A stretch of 38,342 nucleotides of DNA from an uncultured Loktanella sp. (GCA_913061335.1 CAJXTP010000002.1:1-38342); one strand, 5' to 3'. Shown: positions 25,043 through 33,456, numbered from the stretch's first letter. Made by a program: numbers and translations. Notes: generated by a model from the letters alone, not told the origin.

Positions 25043-25066
25043 AGCGGCTCGTTTTGCCGCTATAGT
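25043..25066 (+). promoter_or_regulatory. Candidate SRAP promoter with inverted repeat
   Basis: AGCGGC (25043-25048) and GCCGCT (25056-25061) form an inverted repeat that runs into TATAGT (25061-25066), a good -10 hexamer. The fixed start codon of the SRAP gene is only six bases later, so the transcript is probably leaderless. No clear -35 box; the 11-bp repeats lie just upstream. Confidence 0.5.
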
Positions 25067-25072
25067 CGCGCC

Positions 25073-25726
25073 ATGTGTGGACGTATGGCCTTCACTTTGC
25101 CCCATGAAGCGATGGCCCAAATGTTTGATGCGACCGCGTCCAACGACCTGCCAGATGTGCCCAACTATAACGTCTGCCCGACCACCCAAGTCGGGGTCGT
25201 GACATCATCGCAAGGGCTGCGCCGCCTGCGCCCGATGCGCTGGGGATTTATCCCTAAATGGTACCAAAAACCAGGCGGCGGGCCGCTGTTAATCAATGCA
25301 CGATCGGAAACAATTGCTGAAAAGCCAGCCTTTCGCGATGCATGCCGGACCCGTCGTTGTTTGGTCGCAGTTTCTGGTTTTTATGAATGGGAACGGGGGG
25401 ATAACGCCAAACCCTTGCCGTGGTACGTGACCCGCACAGACGCACAGCCAATGGTTTTTGGCGGCATTTGGCAGCAATGGGACGACCAGAATACTTTTGC
25501 CATCGTCACCACAGATGCCAATGATGCGATGGCCAAAATCCACCACCGGCTGCCGGTGATATTGACGCCAGATCAATGGGCGCTTTGGCTCGGTGAACGG
25601 GGCAAGGGGGCGGCTGCGTTGATGACCAGCGCGCCAGAAGATGCCCTTTGTTTTCAACGTGTTGGCTTGAGTGTGAATTCGAACAGGGCAACGGGTCCGG
25701 CCCTCATTGAGCCGATTTCGATCTGA
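25073..25726 (+). CDS. SRAP-family protein (YedK/HMCES-like)
   Basis: 217 residues. SRAP proteins bind abasic sites in single-stranded DNA and trap them as a thiazolidine link to the N-terminal cysteine. Here Cys2 follows the start directly (MCGRMAF), N75 and R77 lie in INARSET, E105 in SGFYEW and H157 in IHHRLPVIL, all at the expected positions. Because Cys2 must become the N-terminus, the start at 25073 is fixed; there is no ribosome-binding site before it. Alone, with no DNA-repair neighbours or visible LexA box. Confidence 0.93.
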   Translation: MCGRMAFTLPHEAMAQMFDATASNDLPDVPNYNVCPTTQVGVVTSSQGLRRLRPMRWGFIPKWYQKPGGGPLLINARSETIAEKPAFRDACRTRRCLVAVSGFYEWERGDNAKPLPWYVTRTDAQPMVFGGIWQQWDDQNTFAIVTTDANDAMAKIHHRLPVILTPDQWALWLGERGKGAAALMTSAPEDALCFQRVGLSVNSNRATGPALIEPISI

Positions 25727-25875
25727 TAACAGTTTGATCTCGCGCATCGCCGCGGTCGTAAACCTACGTTTGGGCTCAGTCGCTAAAAAATTGCCAATTG
25801 AGCCGCCTTTTGGTGGGTAAATGCGCTAAATGGGGTTGCATGCCCTGCCTCCATCGCCATATAGAAAAAGCGCAC

Positions 25876-25949
25876 GCGGGCGTTGTGTAATGGTAAGACC
25901 TCAGTTTTCCAAACTGAAGACACGGGTTCGATTCCCGTCGCCCGCTCCA
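25876..25949 (+). tRNA. tRNA-Gly (anticodon TCC)
   Basis: 74 nt including encoded CCA. The acceptor stem GCGGGCG pairs with CGCCCGC. Anticodon stem TCAGT/ACTGA encloses loop TTTCCAA, so the anticodon is UCC. The T arm CGGGTTCGATTCCCG is perfect. A spurious minus-strand frame across it gives the familiar 'ATGIEPVSSVWKTE' tRNA-shadow peptide. Confidence 0.97.
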
Positions 25950-25998
25950 ATCCTTTCCGTGTGTGCAAACTATGATGCCACGCAAAAGGAATGCCTCT

Positions 25999-27792
25999 AT
26001 GTCAGACGCCGAAAGCTATGCCGCCGATAAACGTGAACCATCCAAAAAGGTTGGCGCGGTGGGCCAGCTTTTGCCGTTTGTAAAACCTTATAAAGGCATG
26101 GTGCTTTTGGCGTTGATTGCGCTGACGTTTACCGCGCTGATTTCGCTGGTGATGCCGCTGGCTGTCCGTCAAATCGTTGATAACTTTGATATTGCCGAAA
26201 ATACCCTGCTGGACCGTTACTTTGCGATGGCATTCGTTGTGGCCGCTCTTTTGGCTGTCGGCACCGCGTTGCGTTACTATCTCGTGACGCGGCTGGGCGA
26301 ACGCATCGTCGCGGATATCCGGGTCGCAGTCTTCGACAAAATGATCGGCATGTCGCCTGCGTTTTTTGAACGTGTGATGACCGGTGAAGTGCTTAGCCGG
26401 ATCACAACAGACACCACGCTTATCCTGTCCGTGATTGGGTCGTCGGTGTCGATTGCACTGCGCAACGTGCTGATCCTGTTTGGTGGCATCGGCCTAATGC
26501 TGTGGACGTCGGTAAAGATGACGGGCCTTGTTTTATGGCCGATCCCTGTCGTGTTGATCCCCGTGGTTTTGTTGGGCCGCCGTGTCCGCAAGCTTAGCCG
26601 CGAAAATCAGGATTGGATCGCCGTATCATCCGGCGATGCATCGGAACAATTGCTGTCCGCCCAAACTGTGCAAGCGTTTACCCATGAAAATCTGTCGCGC
26701 GCCAAATTCCGCGGCGTGACCGAGAAAAGCTTTGTCGCAGCCAAGCGCCGGATCGCAACCCGTGCTGTGATGACCGCTATCGTGATCTTTATCGCATTTT
26801 CCGCCGTTGTTGGCTTCCTTTGGATGGGGGCCGCCGACGTGCGTGACGGCACCATTAGCATCGGCGAACTGGTCCAATTTATGATCTACACGATCATGGT
26901 TGCGGGCGCGCTGGGCGCGTTGACTGAAATTTGGGGCGAATTACAACGTGCTGCAGGTGCGACTGAGCGGTTGGTGGAGCTGCTGAACGCCGAGGACGCC
27001 GTGAGCGATCCAGCGTCGCCGGTGGCCGTACCTGATACACAAGCTGCTGAAATCACTTTTGAAAATGTGACCTTCGCCTATCCAGGGCGGCCAAGTATTT
27101 CGGCCTTGGATGAAATTTCTCTAACCGTGAAGCCGGGTGAAAGCATCGCCTTGGTTGGCCCGTCTGGCGCAGGTAAATCTACGGTTATTCAGCTGCTTCA
27201 GCGGTTCTATGACCCGCAGCAGGGATCGATCAAAATTGATGGTGTTGATCTGCGTGATATGGCGCGGATGGACTTTCGCAAACATGTTGCACTTGTCCCG
27301 CAAGACCCAGTGATCTTTGCCGATACGGCGCGCGAAAACATTCGGTTCGGTCGCCCTGATGCGTCGGACGCGGAGGTTGAAACCGCAGCCCGTGCCGCCG
27401 CTGCGCATGATTTCCTGACGGCACTGCCTGACGGGTACGACAGCGATGTTGGCGAACGTGGTGTGATGCTGTCGGGTGGGCAAAAACAACGGATCGCGAT
27501 TGCACGTGCGATTTTGCGCGACGCGCCAATTTTGTTGCTAGACGAGGCGACAAGCGCGCTGGATGCCGAAAGCGAATTGGCTGTGCAAACCGCCGTCGAA
27601 GACCTTGCGCGGACCCGCACGACAATTATCGTCGCACACCGCCTTGCAACCGTGAAACAGGCCGACCGAATTGTCGTGTTTGATCAGGGGCGGATCGTCG
27701 CAATGGGAACTCATGATGACCTCGTGGCCGAGGGCGGACTTTATGCGCGACTGGCCAGATTGCAGTTCACCAGTGGTGAAACCGCGCAATAA
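25999..27792 (+). CDS. ABC exporter, fused permease-ATPase (MsbA-like)
   Basis: 597 residues from ATG 25999 (MSDAESYAADK), chosen for the AAAGGAA site seven to eight bases upstream; frames reaching back to 25963 run toward the tRNA. The N-terminal ABC transmembrane domain has six helices (KGMVLLALIALTFTALIS onward). The ATPase domain is C-terminal: Walker A GPSGAGKST at about 387-395, Q-loop VPQDPVIF, signature LSGGQ at 491-495, Walker B ILLLDEATSALD with D515 and E516, and switch H547. It is a half-transporter acting as a homodimer, close to MsbA/lipid and multidrug exporters; the substrate is unknown. Confidence 0.92.
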   Translation: MSDAESYAADKREPSKKVGAVGQLLPFVKPYKGMVLLALIALTFTALISLVMPLAVRQIVDNFDIAENTLLDRYFAMAFVVAALLAVGTALRYYLVTRLGERIVADIRVAVFDKMIGMSPAFFERVMTGEVLSRITTDTTLILSVIGSSVSIALRNVLILFGGIGLMLWTSVKMTGLVLWPIPVVLIPVVLLGRRVRKLSRENQDWIAVSSGDASEQLLSAQTVQAFTHENLSRAKFRGVTEKSFVAAKRRIATRAVMTAIVIFIAFSAVVGFLWMGAADVRDGTISIGELVQFMIYTIMVAGALGALTEIWGELQRAAGATERLVELLNAEDAVSDPASPVAVPDTQAAEITFENVTFAYPGRPSISALDEISLTVKPGESIALVGPSGAGKSTVIQLLQRFYDPQQGSIKIDGVDLRDMARMDFRKHVALVPQDPVIFADTARENIRFGRPDASDAEVETAARAAAAHDFLTALPDGYDSDVGERGVMLSGGQKQRIAIARAILRDAPILLLDEATSALDAESELAVQTAVEDLARTRTTIIVAHRLATVKQADRIVVFDQGRIVAMGTHDDLVAEGGLYARLARLQFTSGETAQ

Positions 27793-27904
27793 TCGCGGAT
27801 TTCGTAGCGTCAGACTTGCCTATTCGCGATAAATTCCACAGTCTAACCCCAACATATTTCACATGACGAATTACTGTGAAAAACCAACAGGGGAGGAGAT
27901 TGGT

Positions 27905-29836
27905 ATGACTTACGCGTCTGTCGTCGATCGCGATGCGATTGAGAACGAAATGGTATGGGGTGATCGTGATCTACCCGTAACAACCTATGGGTTGCTGAGC
28001 CAAACAGCCGGAAAATTTCCAACTCGCAACGCAGTTTCATACCAGATGATGTCGGGTCCAACCGACAAATGCGAGACCTTTTCGTGGTCTGAGCTGAAAG
28101 ACAAAACCACGCAAGTTGCAAACATGCTGCGTGAATTGGGCATCGGCGAAACCGATGTTGTCGCCTATCTGTTGCCGAACGCGAATGAAACTGTTTTGAC
28201 GTATCTTGGTGGTCAGGTCGCGGGCATTGTGAACCCAATCAATCCGCTGTTGGACCCTGAGCAAATTGCGTCGATCCTGCGTGAAACAAACGCGAAGGTG
28301 CTTGTCACATTGCGTGCTTTCCCAAAGACGGATGTGTCGCAAAAGGCTGCTGAGGCCGTGGCTTTGGCGCCTAACGTGCAAACTGTTCTTGAGGTTGATT
28401 TGCATCGTTATTTGACCGGTATCAAAAAGTTAATCGTCCCGCTGATCCGTCCCAAAACCGTTGTGACCCACAAAGCCAACGTGTTGAATTTCAACGCTGA
28501 GATGGACCGTCAATCGACGACGCTTGCGTTTGAGGACAGCACTGTTGACCGCGTCGCTGCTTATTTCCACACAGGCGGCACGACGGGCATGCCCAAAGTC
28601 GCACAGCATAAATACTCTGGCATCGTTTATAATGCTTGGCTTGGTGCCCGCCTGTTGTTCACCGAAAAAGACGTGCAGATTTGCCCGCTGCCAATGTTCC
28701 ACGTGTTCGCGGCTATTGTATCGCTGGGTGCTTCGCTGGGATCTGGTGCGCACGTCGTGTTCCCAACCCCGCAAGGTTACCGCGGTGAAGGCGTGTTCGA
28801 TAATTTTTGGAAGCTGATTGAGCGGCACAAAGTCACGTTTATGATCACTGTTCCAACTGCGCTGTCTGCGTTGATGCAGCGTAAAGTGGACGCCGACATC
28901 TCCACCTTGCGGATTGCATTTTGTGGATCGGCCCCATTACCACTAGAGCTTTACCGTCGGTTTGAAGAGGCTGTGAACGCTGAAAAGGGGCCAAATGACG
29001 TTAAGCTGTCGATCTGCGAAGGTTACGGCCTGACCGAAGCCACCTGTCTGGTATCGATCAACCCACCTGACGGGGAAAAACGTGTGGGTTCCATCGGTAT
29101 TCCGTTCCCCTATACCGATGTGCGCATCGTGAACGTTGCGACCCAACTAGATTGCGGATCTGATGAAGTTGGCGAGATTTGCGTGGCGTCGCCCGGTGTC
29201 TACGACGGCAAAACCTACACCGAGACTGCGAAAAACGCCGATTTGTTTTATCCGGGTGAAAATAGCCCGCTCGGCAAATCGGTGCAGTATTTGCGCACCG
29301 GCGACCTGGGCCGGATTGATGCGGAGGGCTATTTGTGGATCACAGGCCGTGCCAAAGACCTGATCATTCGCGGTGGTCACAACATTGATCCAGCTGAAAT
29401 TGAGGAAGCGTTGGCAGGCCATGAAGCTGTTGCCTTTGCGGGCGCAATTGGCCAGCCAGATGCGCATGCAGGCGAAATTCCTTGTGTGTATGTTGAGCTG
29501 GTTGACGGTGCCACGGTGACCGAAGCAGAGCTGATGGCTTATGCAAAGGAGAATATCCACGAACGCGCTGCCCATCCTAAGCATTTGGAAATAATGGATG
29601 AATTGCCAAAGACCGCAGTTGGTAAAATCTTTAAGCCCGACCTGCGCAAACGTGCGATTACCCGTATCTTTAACGCAGCCCTTGCCAATGCTGGCATCGC
29701 CGCAGAAGTCGGATCAGTTGCAGAAGATAAGAAACGTGGACTGGTGGCTCATTTGATCAAGACTGGAACCGTGGATGCTGCGGGCGTGACCAAGGCGCTT
29801 GGGGCCTATACGAACCCATGGGATTTGGCAGAGTAA
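27905..29836 (+). CDS. AMP-forming acyl-CoA synthetase, long form
   Basis: 643 residues from ATG 27905 (MTYASVVDRDAIE), fixed by GGGGAGGAG seven bases upstream; the frame's first ATG at 27863 is upstream of that site. The AMP loop is YFHTGGTTGMPKVAQH, a variant with TGG for TSG and Val after the invariant Lys. GYGLTEATC, YLRTGDLGRID, ITGRAKDLIIRGGHNIDPAEIEE and the catalytic Lys in LPKTAVGKIFKP follow. About 60 residues extend past the catalytic Lys. It activates a fatty or other carboxylic acid; it differs clearly from the synthetase at 5454-7079. Terminator directly downstream. Confidence 0.87.
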   Translation: MTYASVVDRDAIENEMVWGDRDLPVTTYGLLSQTAGKFPTRNAVSYQMMSGPTDKCETFSWSELKDKTTQVANMLRELGIGETDVVAYLLPNANETVLTYLGGQVAGIVNPINPLLDPEQIASILRETNAKVLVTLRAFPKTDVSQKAAEAVALAPNVQTVLEVDLHRYLTGIKKLIVPLIRPKTVVTHKANVLNFNAEMDRQSTTLAFEDSTVDRVAAYFHTGGTTGMPKVAQHKYSGIVYNAWLGARLLFTEKDVQICPLPMFHVFAAIVSLGASLGSGAHVVFPTPQGYRGEGVFDNFWKLIERHKVTFMITVPTALSALMQRKVDADISTLRIAFCGSAPLPLELYRRFEEAVNAEKGPNDVKLSICEGYGLTEATCLVSINPPDGEKRVGSIGIPFPYTDVRIVNVATQLDCGSDEVGEICVASPGVYDGKTYTETAKNADLFYPGENSPLGKSVQYLRTGDLGRIDAEGYLWITGRAKDLIIRGGHNIDPAEIEEALAGHEAVAFAGAIGQPDAHAGEIPCVYVELVDGATVTEAELMAYAKENIHERAAHPKHLEIMDELPKTAVGKIFKPDLRKRAITRIFNAALANAGIAAEVGSVAEDKKRGLVAHLIKTGTVDAAGVTKALGAYTNPWDLAE

Positions 29837-29845
29837 TCTGAAACG

Positions 29846-29872
29846 AGGGGCGGTATCGCGCTGCCCCTTTTT
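29846..29872 (+). terminator. Rho-independent terminator
   Basis: AGGGGC (29846-29851) pairs with GCCCCT (29863-29868), an 11-base loop, then a T run to 29872, ten bases after the acyl-CoA synthetase stop. Confidence 0.85.
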
Positions 29873-30098
29873 CGTCCGCAATGATGATATGCCGATGACA
29901 CGTGCAGCCATGCAATTTTAGATCGAGCCGCGGCCAGAATTGGCGTATCTACAAACAAGTTGATCGCAGATTTCGCGCTACCTAACCCTTGGCATCGTCT
30001 CCATGGCGCTTGCCCTTGCCTGAGGAACAACAGAACTGAGGTGCCCGTAGATTTGTAGACGGTTTGCTTGGTATTTTTGGAACCAATGAGAGACGGAT

Positions 30099-30368
30099 AT
30101 GAACAAGGGAATTGGGTTTACGGATGCGTTCAAACAGGGCGCTGTGGCACAAGTTGTTGAGCGTAGTTATGCGGTCAGCGAGGTGGTCACGCGGCTGGGG
30201 ATCAACACCAAATCGTTTTGCGCTTGGGCGTCGCAATTTGCGAAGTCGCCGGGCGTCAGGGTGGAGACGTCTGAGATCAAGCGCCTGAAGCGGGAACTGG
30301 CGCGGGTCACCGAGGAGCGCAATATCTTAAAAAAGGCGACCGCATACTTCGCGCGAGAGTCTCAGTGA
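30099..30368 (+). CDS. IS3-family transposase OrfA
   Basis: 89 residues. A helix-turn-helix (FKQGAVAQVVERSYAVSEVVTRLGINTKSFCAWASQF) is followed by a leucine-zipper region (IKRLKRELARVTEERNILKKATAYFARES), the standard OrfA plan. In intact IS3 elements OrfA binds the ends and forms OrfAB by -1 frameshifting. Here the downstream orfB is dead, so OrfA alone could at most act as a repressor. Confidence 0.85.
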   Translation: MNKGIGFTDAFKQGAVAQVVERSYAVSEVVTRLGINTKSFCAWASQFAKSPGVRVETSEIKRLKRELARVTEERNILKKATAYFARESQ

Positions 30369-30761
30369 GATATGCGTTTATCGAGACTCACCGCTTTGAG
30401 TTTTCGGTACGCTCATTATGCCGTATGCTGATGGCTTATTTCAGCGGGTTTTATACGTGGCTGAGGTGACCGTTAAACTTGCGTGCGCAAGAGGACGCCC
30501 GCCAAACTGACCTGATCCAGCAAGCATGGACCAAAAGCGGAAAGTTCATGGTTATCGCAAGCGGCACCCCTCTCATGGTTTGCAGACAAACCACTGCCGC
30601 GCGATATCACCTACATCAAAACGCATGAGGGCTGGTCATATCTGGCCGCCGTAATTGACCTGTTCTCACGACGCATTGCCGGGTGGTCCATGCAAGCGCG
30701 CATGACGACAGACCTCGCCTTGCAGGCCCTGCTCAGTGCAGTTTGGCGGCGCAAGCCGTGA
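30365..30761 (+). pseudogene. IS3-family transposase OrfB, broken
   Basis: It begins VRYAFIETHRFEFSVRSLCRM ... FSGFYTWLR, then a TGA at 30467-30469. The same frame resumes as LNLRAQEDARQTDLIQQAWTKSGK, then a one-base shift gives VHGYRK. About 200 bases expected between there and the catalytic core are absent. A third frame (from about 30577) reads DITYIKTHEGWSYLAAVIDLFSRRIAGW ... LLSAVWRRKP and stops at 30759. Only the first Asp of the DDE triad survives; the HSDQGSQF motif and the Glu are lost. Confidence 0.88.
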
Positions 30762-31165
30762 TCCAGTCCCCTCTCGGGACATTGCTGCGCAATACCCTGC
30801 CGGGCAGTGGATCAAGGCTCTCAGTAAGCTATCATTCGCAAACAAGCGATGGCGAAGCGAGCATCTTGCCAGTAAAAGTATTGCCCAAGTATCCGCTCAG
30901 GTCATCGGAAGAGACGAGGGCGACCGTATATAATTATCAACGTTGATAGGTTGCGCAGCCCGCTGAACGCATTTCCGAAGGCATCCTGGAATTGAAAGAA
31001 CCTAAGAACAAATTGCAGGGTCTCTCTTCGATGGGCATAAAGTATTGTAAAGACAAATGTGCCTTCCGTCCTAGTCCACTACGGATCCGGCAAGTGTTGA
31101 ATTGGGTCAGGAAAAGCTAGTGCGTCGATGTTGAGAGGTTTTTTTACTTGAAAATCAGTGTTTTA
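30762..31165. other. Non-coding decayed region
   Basis: About 400 bases between the IS relic and tRNA-Thr. Short frames exist, for example 30950-31120 ending LRIRQVLNWVRKS, but none has a start with a ribosome site and none resembles a protein I know. Composition is mixed and more AT-rich than the core genes. Most likely remnants of an older accessory insertion. Confidence 0.5.
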
Positions 31166-31240
31166 TGGTGCTGCTAGGGAGAATTGAACTCCCGACCTCG
31201 TCATTACCAATGACGCGCTCTACCACTGAGCTACAGCAGC
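31166..31240 (-). tRNA. tRNA-Thr (anticodon GGT)
   Basis: 75 nt on the minus strand with encoded CCA. Acceptor GCTGCTG pairs with TAGCAGC (one G-U). Anticodon stem CGTCA/TGACG encloses TTGGTAA, giving GGU. T stem GGGAG/CTCCC is intact with loop TTCAATT. The acceptor differs from the more usual GCTGCGG, which instead occurs in the broken copy at 31342-31386. Confidence 0.95.
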
Positions 31241-31269
31241 CTATAAAACTAAGGGCGTTAGAGCATATG

Positions 31270-31311
31270 CCCTACTAATACCCTACTAATAATTTTCGCA
31301 TCCTACTAACT
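31270..31311. repeat. Short direct repeats, CCTACTAA type
   Basis: CCCTACTAATA at 31270-31280 and again at 31281-31291, then TCCTACTAACT at 31301-31311. They lie between the intact tRNA-Thr and its broken copy. Size and position fit integrase arm-type binding sites left from an excised or decayed element; this is inference. Confidence 0.6.
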
Positions 31312-31341
31312 CGTTTTTGAAGCACATCAATTTGGAATGGA

Positions 31342-31386
31342 CCGACCCATTACCAGTGACGCGCTTTACCACTGAGCTACCGCAGC
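31342..31386 (-). pseudogene. 5' fragment of a second tRNA-Thr
   Basis: Read from 31386 downward: GCTGCGGTAGCTCAGTGG, TAAAGCGCGTCACTGGTAAT, then divergence. It keeps acceptor 5' strand, D arm and the GGT anticodon loop but lacks the anticodon 3' strand, variable loop, T arm and 3' end, so it cannot fold as a tRNA. It is closely similar to the intact tRNA-Thr 100 bases away. Confidence 0.88.
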
Positions 31387-31472
31387 ATCCTCGCGGGTCG
31401 AATTAGCCGTATTCGACAATTGGTGCAAGCCCTCACTGGACGGTTTTTGCATAGCTTGGTAACAGGGACATT

Positions 31473-31622
31473 ATGGATAATAAGAGCCCTATCAAAAAAC
31501 AGCGTTCTGAGGCCGAAATCCGCGCGGATCGGCTGAAGGTATCGTTGAAAGCAAATATGGCCAAACGCAAGGCGCAGACCCGTGCACGGGCCGTTGGTAA
31601 AGATAAAGAAATGAAAGAGTAG
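31473..31622 (+). CDS. Small basic protein upstream of murA
   Basis: 49 residues: MDNKSPIKKQRSEAEIRADR, then LKVSLKANMAKRKAQTRARA, ending VGKDKEMKE. It is highly basic and probably a single long helix. The ATG has GGGA a few bases upstream and the stop is six bases from murA, so the two are likely co-transcribed. I recall similar short frames before murA in other Rhodobacterales; function is unknown. Confidence 0.7.
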   Translation: MDNKSPIKKQRSEAEIRADRLKVSLKANMAKRKAQTRARAVGKDKEMKE

Positions 31623-31628
31623 GCAGGC

Positions 31629-32900
31629 ATGGATTCGATCGTAGTTAAAGGTGGCCGTGAGTTGAACGGCAAAATCCATATCGCGGGGGCAAAGAACGCT
31701 GCTCTTGCGCTGATGCCCGCCACGCTGTTGTCAGAAGAGCCGCTGACGCTGACCAATGCGCCGCGCTTGTCTGATATTAAGACAATGACTGAGCTGCTAG
31801 AATCGCTCGGTTCCGAAATATCGTCGCTTCAGGACGGCAAAGTGCAAGTCATGTCGACCCATGGCCGGATCAACACCACCGCCGATTATGACATCGTGCG
31901 CAAAATGCGGGCGTCTAACCTTGTGCTGGGCCCACTTTTGGCCCGCGAAGGCAATGCGATTGTGTCCTTGCCTGGTGGCTGTGCGATTGGTGCCCGTCCG
32001 ATGGATATTCACACGGATGGCTTGGAAAAGATGGGCGCGTCAATCGAGCTTAACGACGGGTATCTGCATGCGAAGGCTGCTGGTGGCCGCCTTAAGGGCG
32101 CTGTCATCGATTTTCCGTTTGCGTCCGTTGGCGCAACCGAAAACATCATGATGGCCGCCACTTTGGCCAAGGGCACGACAGTCATCAGCAACGCCGCTCG
32201 CGAGCCAGAGATTGTTGATTTGGCGACTTGTCTGCGCGCAATGGGCGCCCAGATCGATGGTGACGGCACATCGCGCATCGAAATTCAGGGTGTTGACCGC
32301 CTTGGTGGTGCAACGCACCCCGTTGTCACTGACCGGATTGAGCTAGGCACATATATGCTGGCCCCCGTGTTCACAGGTGGTGAAATTGAATGCATCGGTG
32401 GCCGCATGCATTTGGTCGAAAACTTTGCTGCGAAACTCGATGCTGCGGGCATTGATGTGTCCGAAACTAAGGACGGCCTGAAGGTCAAACGCCGTGGCGA
32501 TCGCCCGCGCGCTGTAAACGTCAAAACAGAGCCGTTCCCAGGGTTTCCAACTGATTTGCAAGCACAGATGATGGCGATGCTTTGCTTTGCCGAGGGTACG
32601 TCTGTTCTGGAAGAAACGATCTTTGAGAATCGTTTCATGCATGCGCCCGAATTGGTCCGCATGGGTGCCAAAATTGATGTGTCTGGCAACACCGCGACCG
32701 TCACTGGTGTCGATAAGATGAAGGGTGCGCCTGTTATGGCCACCGATCTGCGCGCATCTGTGTCGCTTATCCTTGCGGGTCTTGCGTCTGAGGGCGAGAC
32801 AATCGTGAACCGCGTCTATCACCTTGATCGCGGCTATGAACATGTTGAGGAAAAGTTAAGCGCTGTCGGTGCACAAATTGAACGGATATCGAGCAAATGA
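31629..32900 (+). CDS. murA: UDP-N-acetylglucosamine 1-carboxyvinyltransferase
   Basis: Transfers enolpyruvate from PEP to UDP-GlcNAc, the first committed step of peptidoglycan synthesis. 423 residues, typical. The substrate-binding K22-N23 is in IAGAKNAAL. The catalytic, fosfomycin-target cysteine is C118 in LPGGCAIGARPMD, and the C-terminal half has PFPGFPTDLQAQMMA, FENRFMHAPEL and TDLRASVSLILAGL. All key residues are present. The stop overlaps the DUF2948 start (ATGA, 32897-32900), which begins the conserved Rhodobacterales gene run. Confidence 0.97.
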   Translation: MDSIVVKGGRELNGKIHIAGAKNAALALMPATLLSEEPLTLTNAPRLSDIKTMTELLESLGSEISSLQDGKVQVMSTHGRINTTADYDIVRKMRASNLVLGPLLAREGNAIVSLPGGCAIGARPMDIHTDGLEKMGASIELNDGYLHAKAAGGRLKGAVIDFPFASVGATENIMMAATLAKGTTVISNAAREPEIVDLATCLRAMGAQIDGDGTSRIEIQGVDRLGGATHPVVTDRIELGTYMLAPVFTGGEIECIGGRMHLVENFAAKLDAAGIDVSETKDGLKVKRRGDRPRAVNVKTEPFPGFPTDLQAQMMAMLCFAEGTSVLEETIFENRFMHAPELVRMGAKIDVSGNTATVTGVDKMKGAPVMATDLRASVSLILAGLASEGETIVNRVYHLDRGYEHVEEKLSAVGAQIERISSK

Positions 32901-33373
32901 GCGATGCAAAGTTTGAAGATGGTGGTGACCGACCGCTCCGCTTGAAGGCGCTTGATGTTGATGATCTGGCCGTGATGTCATCGTTGAGCCAAGATGCGGT
33001 TTTCCCCGCGTCCGAAATGCGATGGGACCGTAAGGCCCGTCGCTTTGCGTTGTTGCTGAACCGGTTCCGTTGGGAAGATGCCCCAAACGCCAAAATCGGC
33101 AAACGCAGCGTTGAGCGAGTGCAGGCAGTCCTATCCATTGAGGACGTCATGTCGGTCAAATCCCAAGGGGTGCAGGCTGGCGATGCGGATATGATCATGT
33201 CGCTGCTGTCGGTTTCGTTTGAACCATCAACGGATGGCATGGGCCGTGTGTTGTTGACCTTATCGGGTGACGGCGCCATTGCGATTGAAGTCGAAGCGCT
33301 GGAAATCATGCTGGCCGATGTCACCCGTCCTTATATTGCGCCGTCCAAATCCGTGCCCCAACACGGCGATTGA
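32897..33373 (+). CDS. DUF2948 family protein
   Basis: 158 residues: RPLRLKALDVDDLAVMSSLSQDAVF, then MRWDRKARRFALLLNRFRWE, VERVQAVLSIEDVMSVKSQG and a conserved end, IEVEALEIMLADVTRPYIAPS. This is the alphaproteobacterial DUF2948 pattern, nearly always between murA and hisD. It has no known biochemical role and no signal peptide or membrane segment. It is coupled to murA by ATGA. Confidence 0.88.
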   Translation: MSDAKFEDGGDRPLRLKALDVDDLAVMSSLSQDAVFPASEMRWDRKARRFALLLNRFRWEDAPNAKIGKRSVERVQAVLSIEDVMSVKSQGVQAGDADMIMSLLSVSFEPSTDGMGRVLLTLSGDGAIAIEVEALEIMLADVTRPYIAPSKSVPQHGD

Positions 33374-33456
33374 TCGGCGCAGTTGCAGGGCTTTTGCATC
33401 ATCTCCAATTGAAGCACCGGTCGCCCCCGCGTATGTCGGGGAAAAGGAGACGCCTC

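Larger units (their letters stand above)
30036..30761 (+). mobile_element. Degenerate IS3-family insertion sequence
   Basis: An intact orfA (30099-30368) is followed by a broken orfB (stop codon, frameshift, large internal deletion, missing 3' end). The left boundary is my estimate: the motif TGAGGTGCCCGTAGATTTG beginning about 30036 looks like a terminal repeat, but no matching right end was found. It cannot transpose on its own. Confidence 0.75.

Noticed and set aside
25783..25968. Minus-strand frame with ATGIEPVSSVWKTE across the tRNA-Gly
   Set aside because: Well-known false protein produced by reading a tRNA gene backwards.
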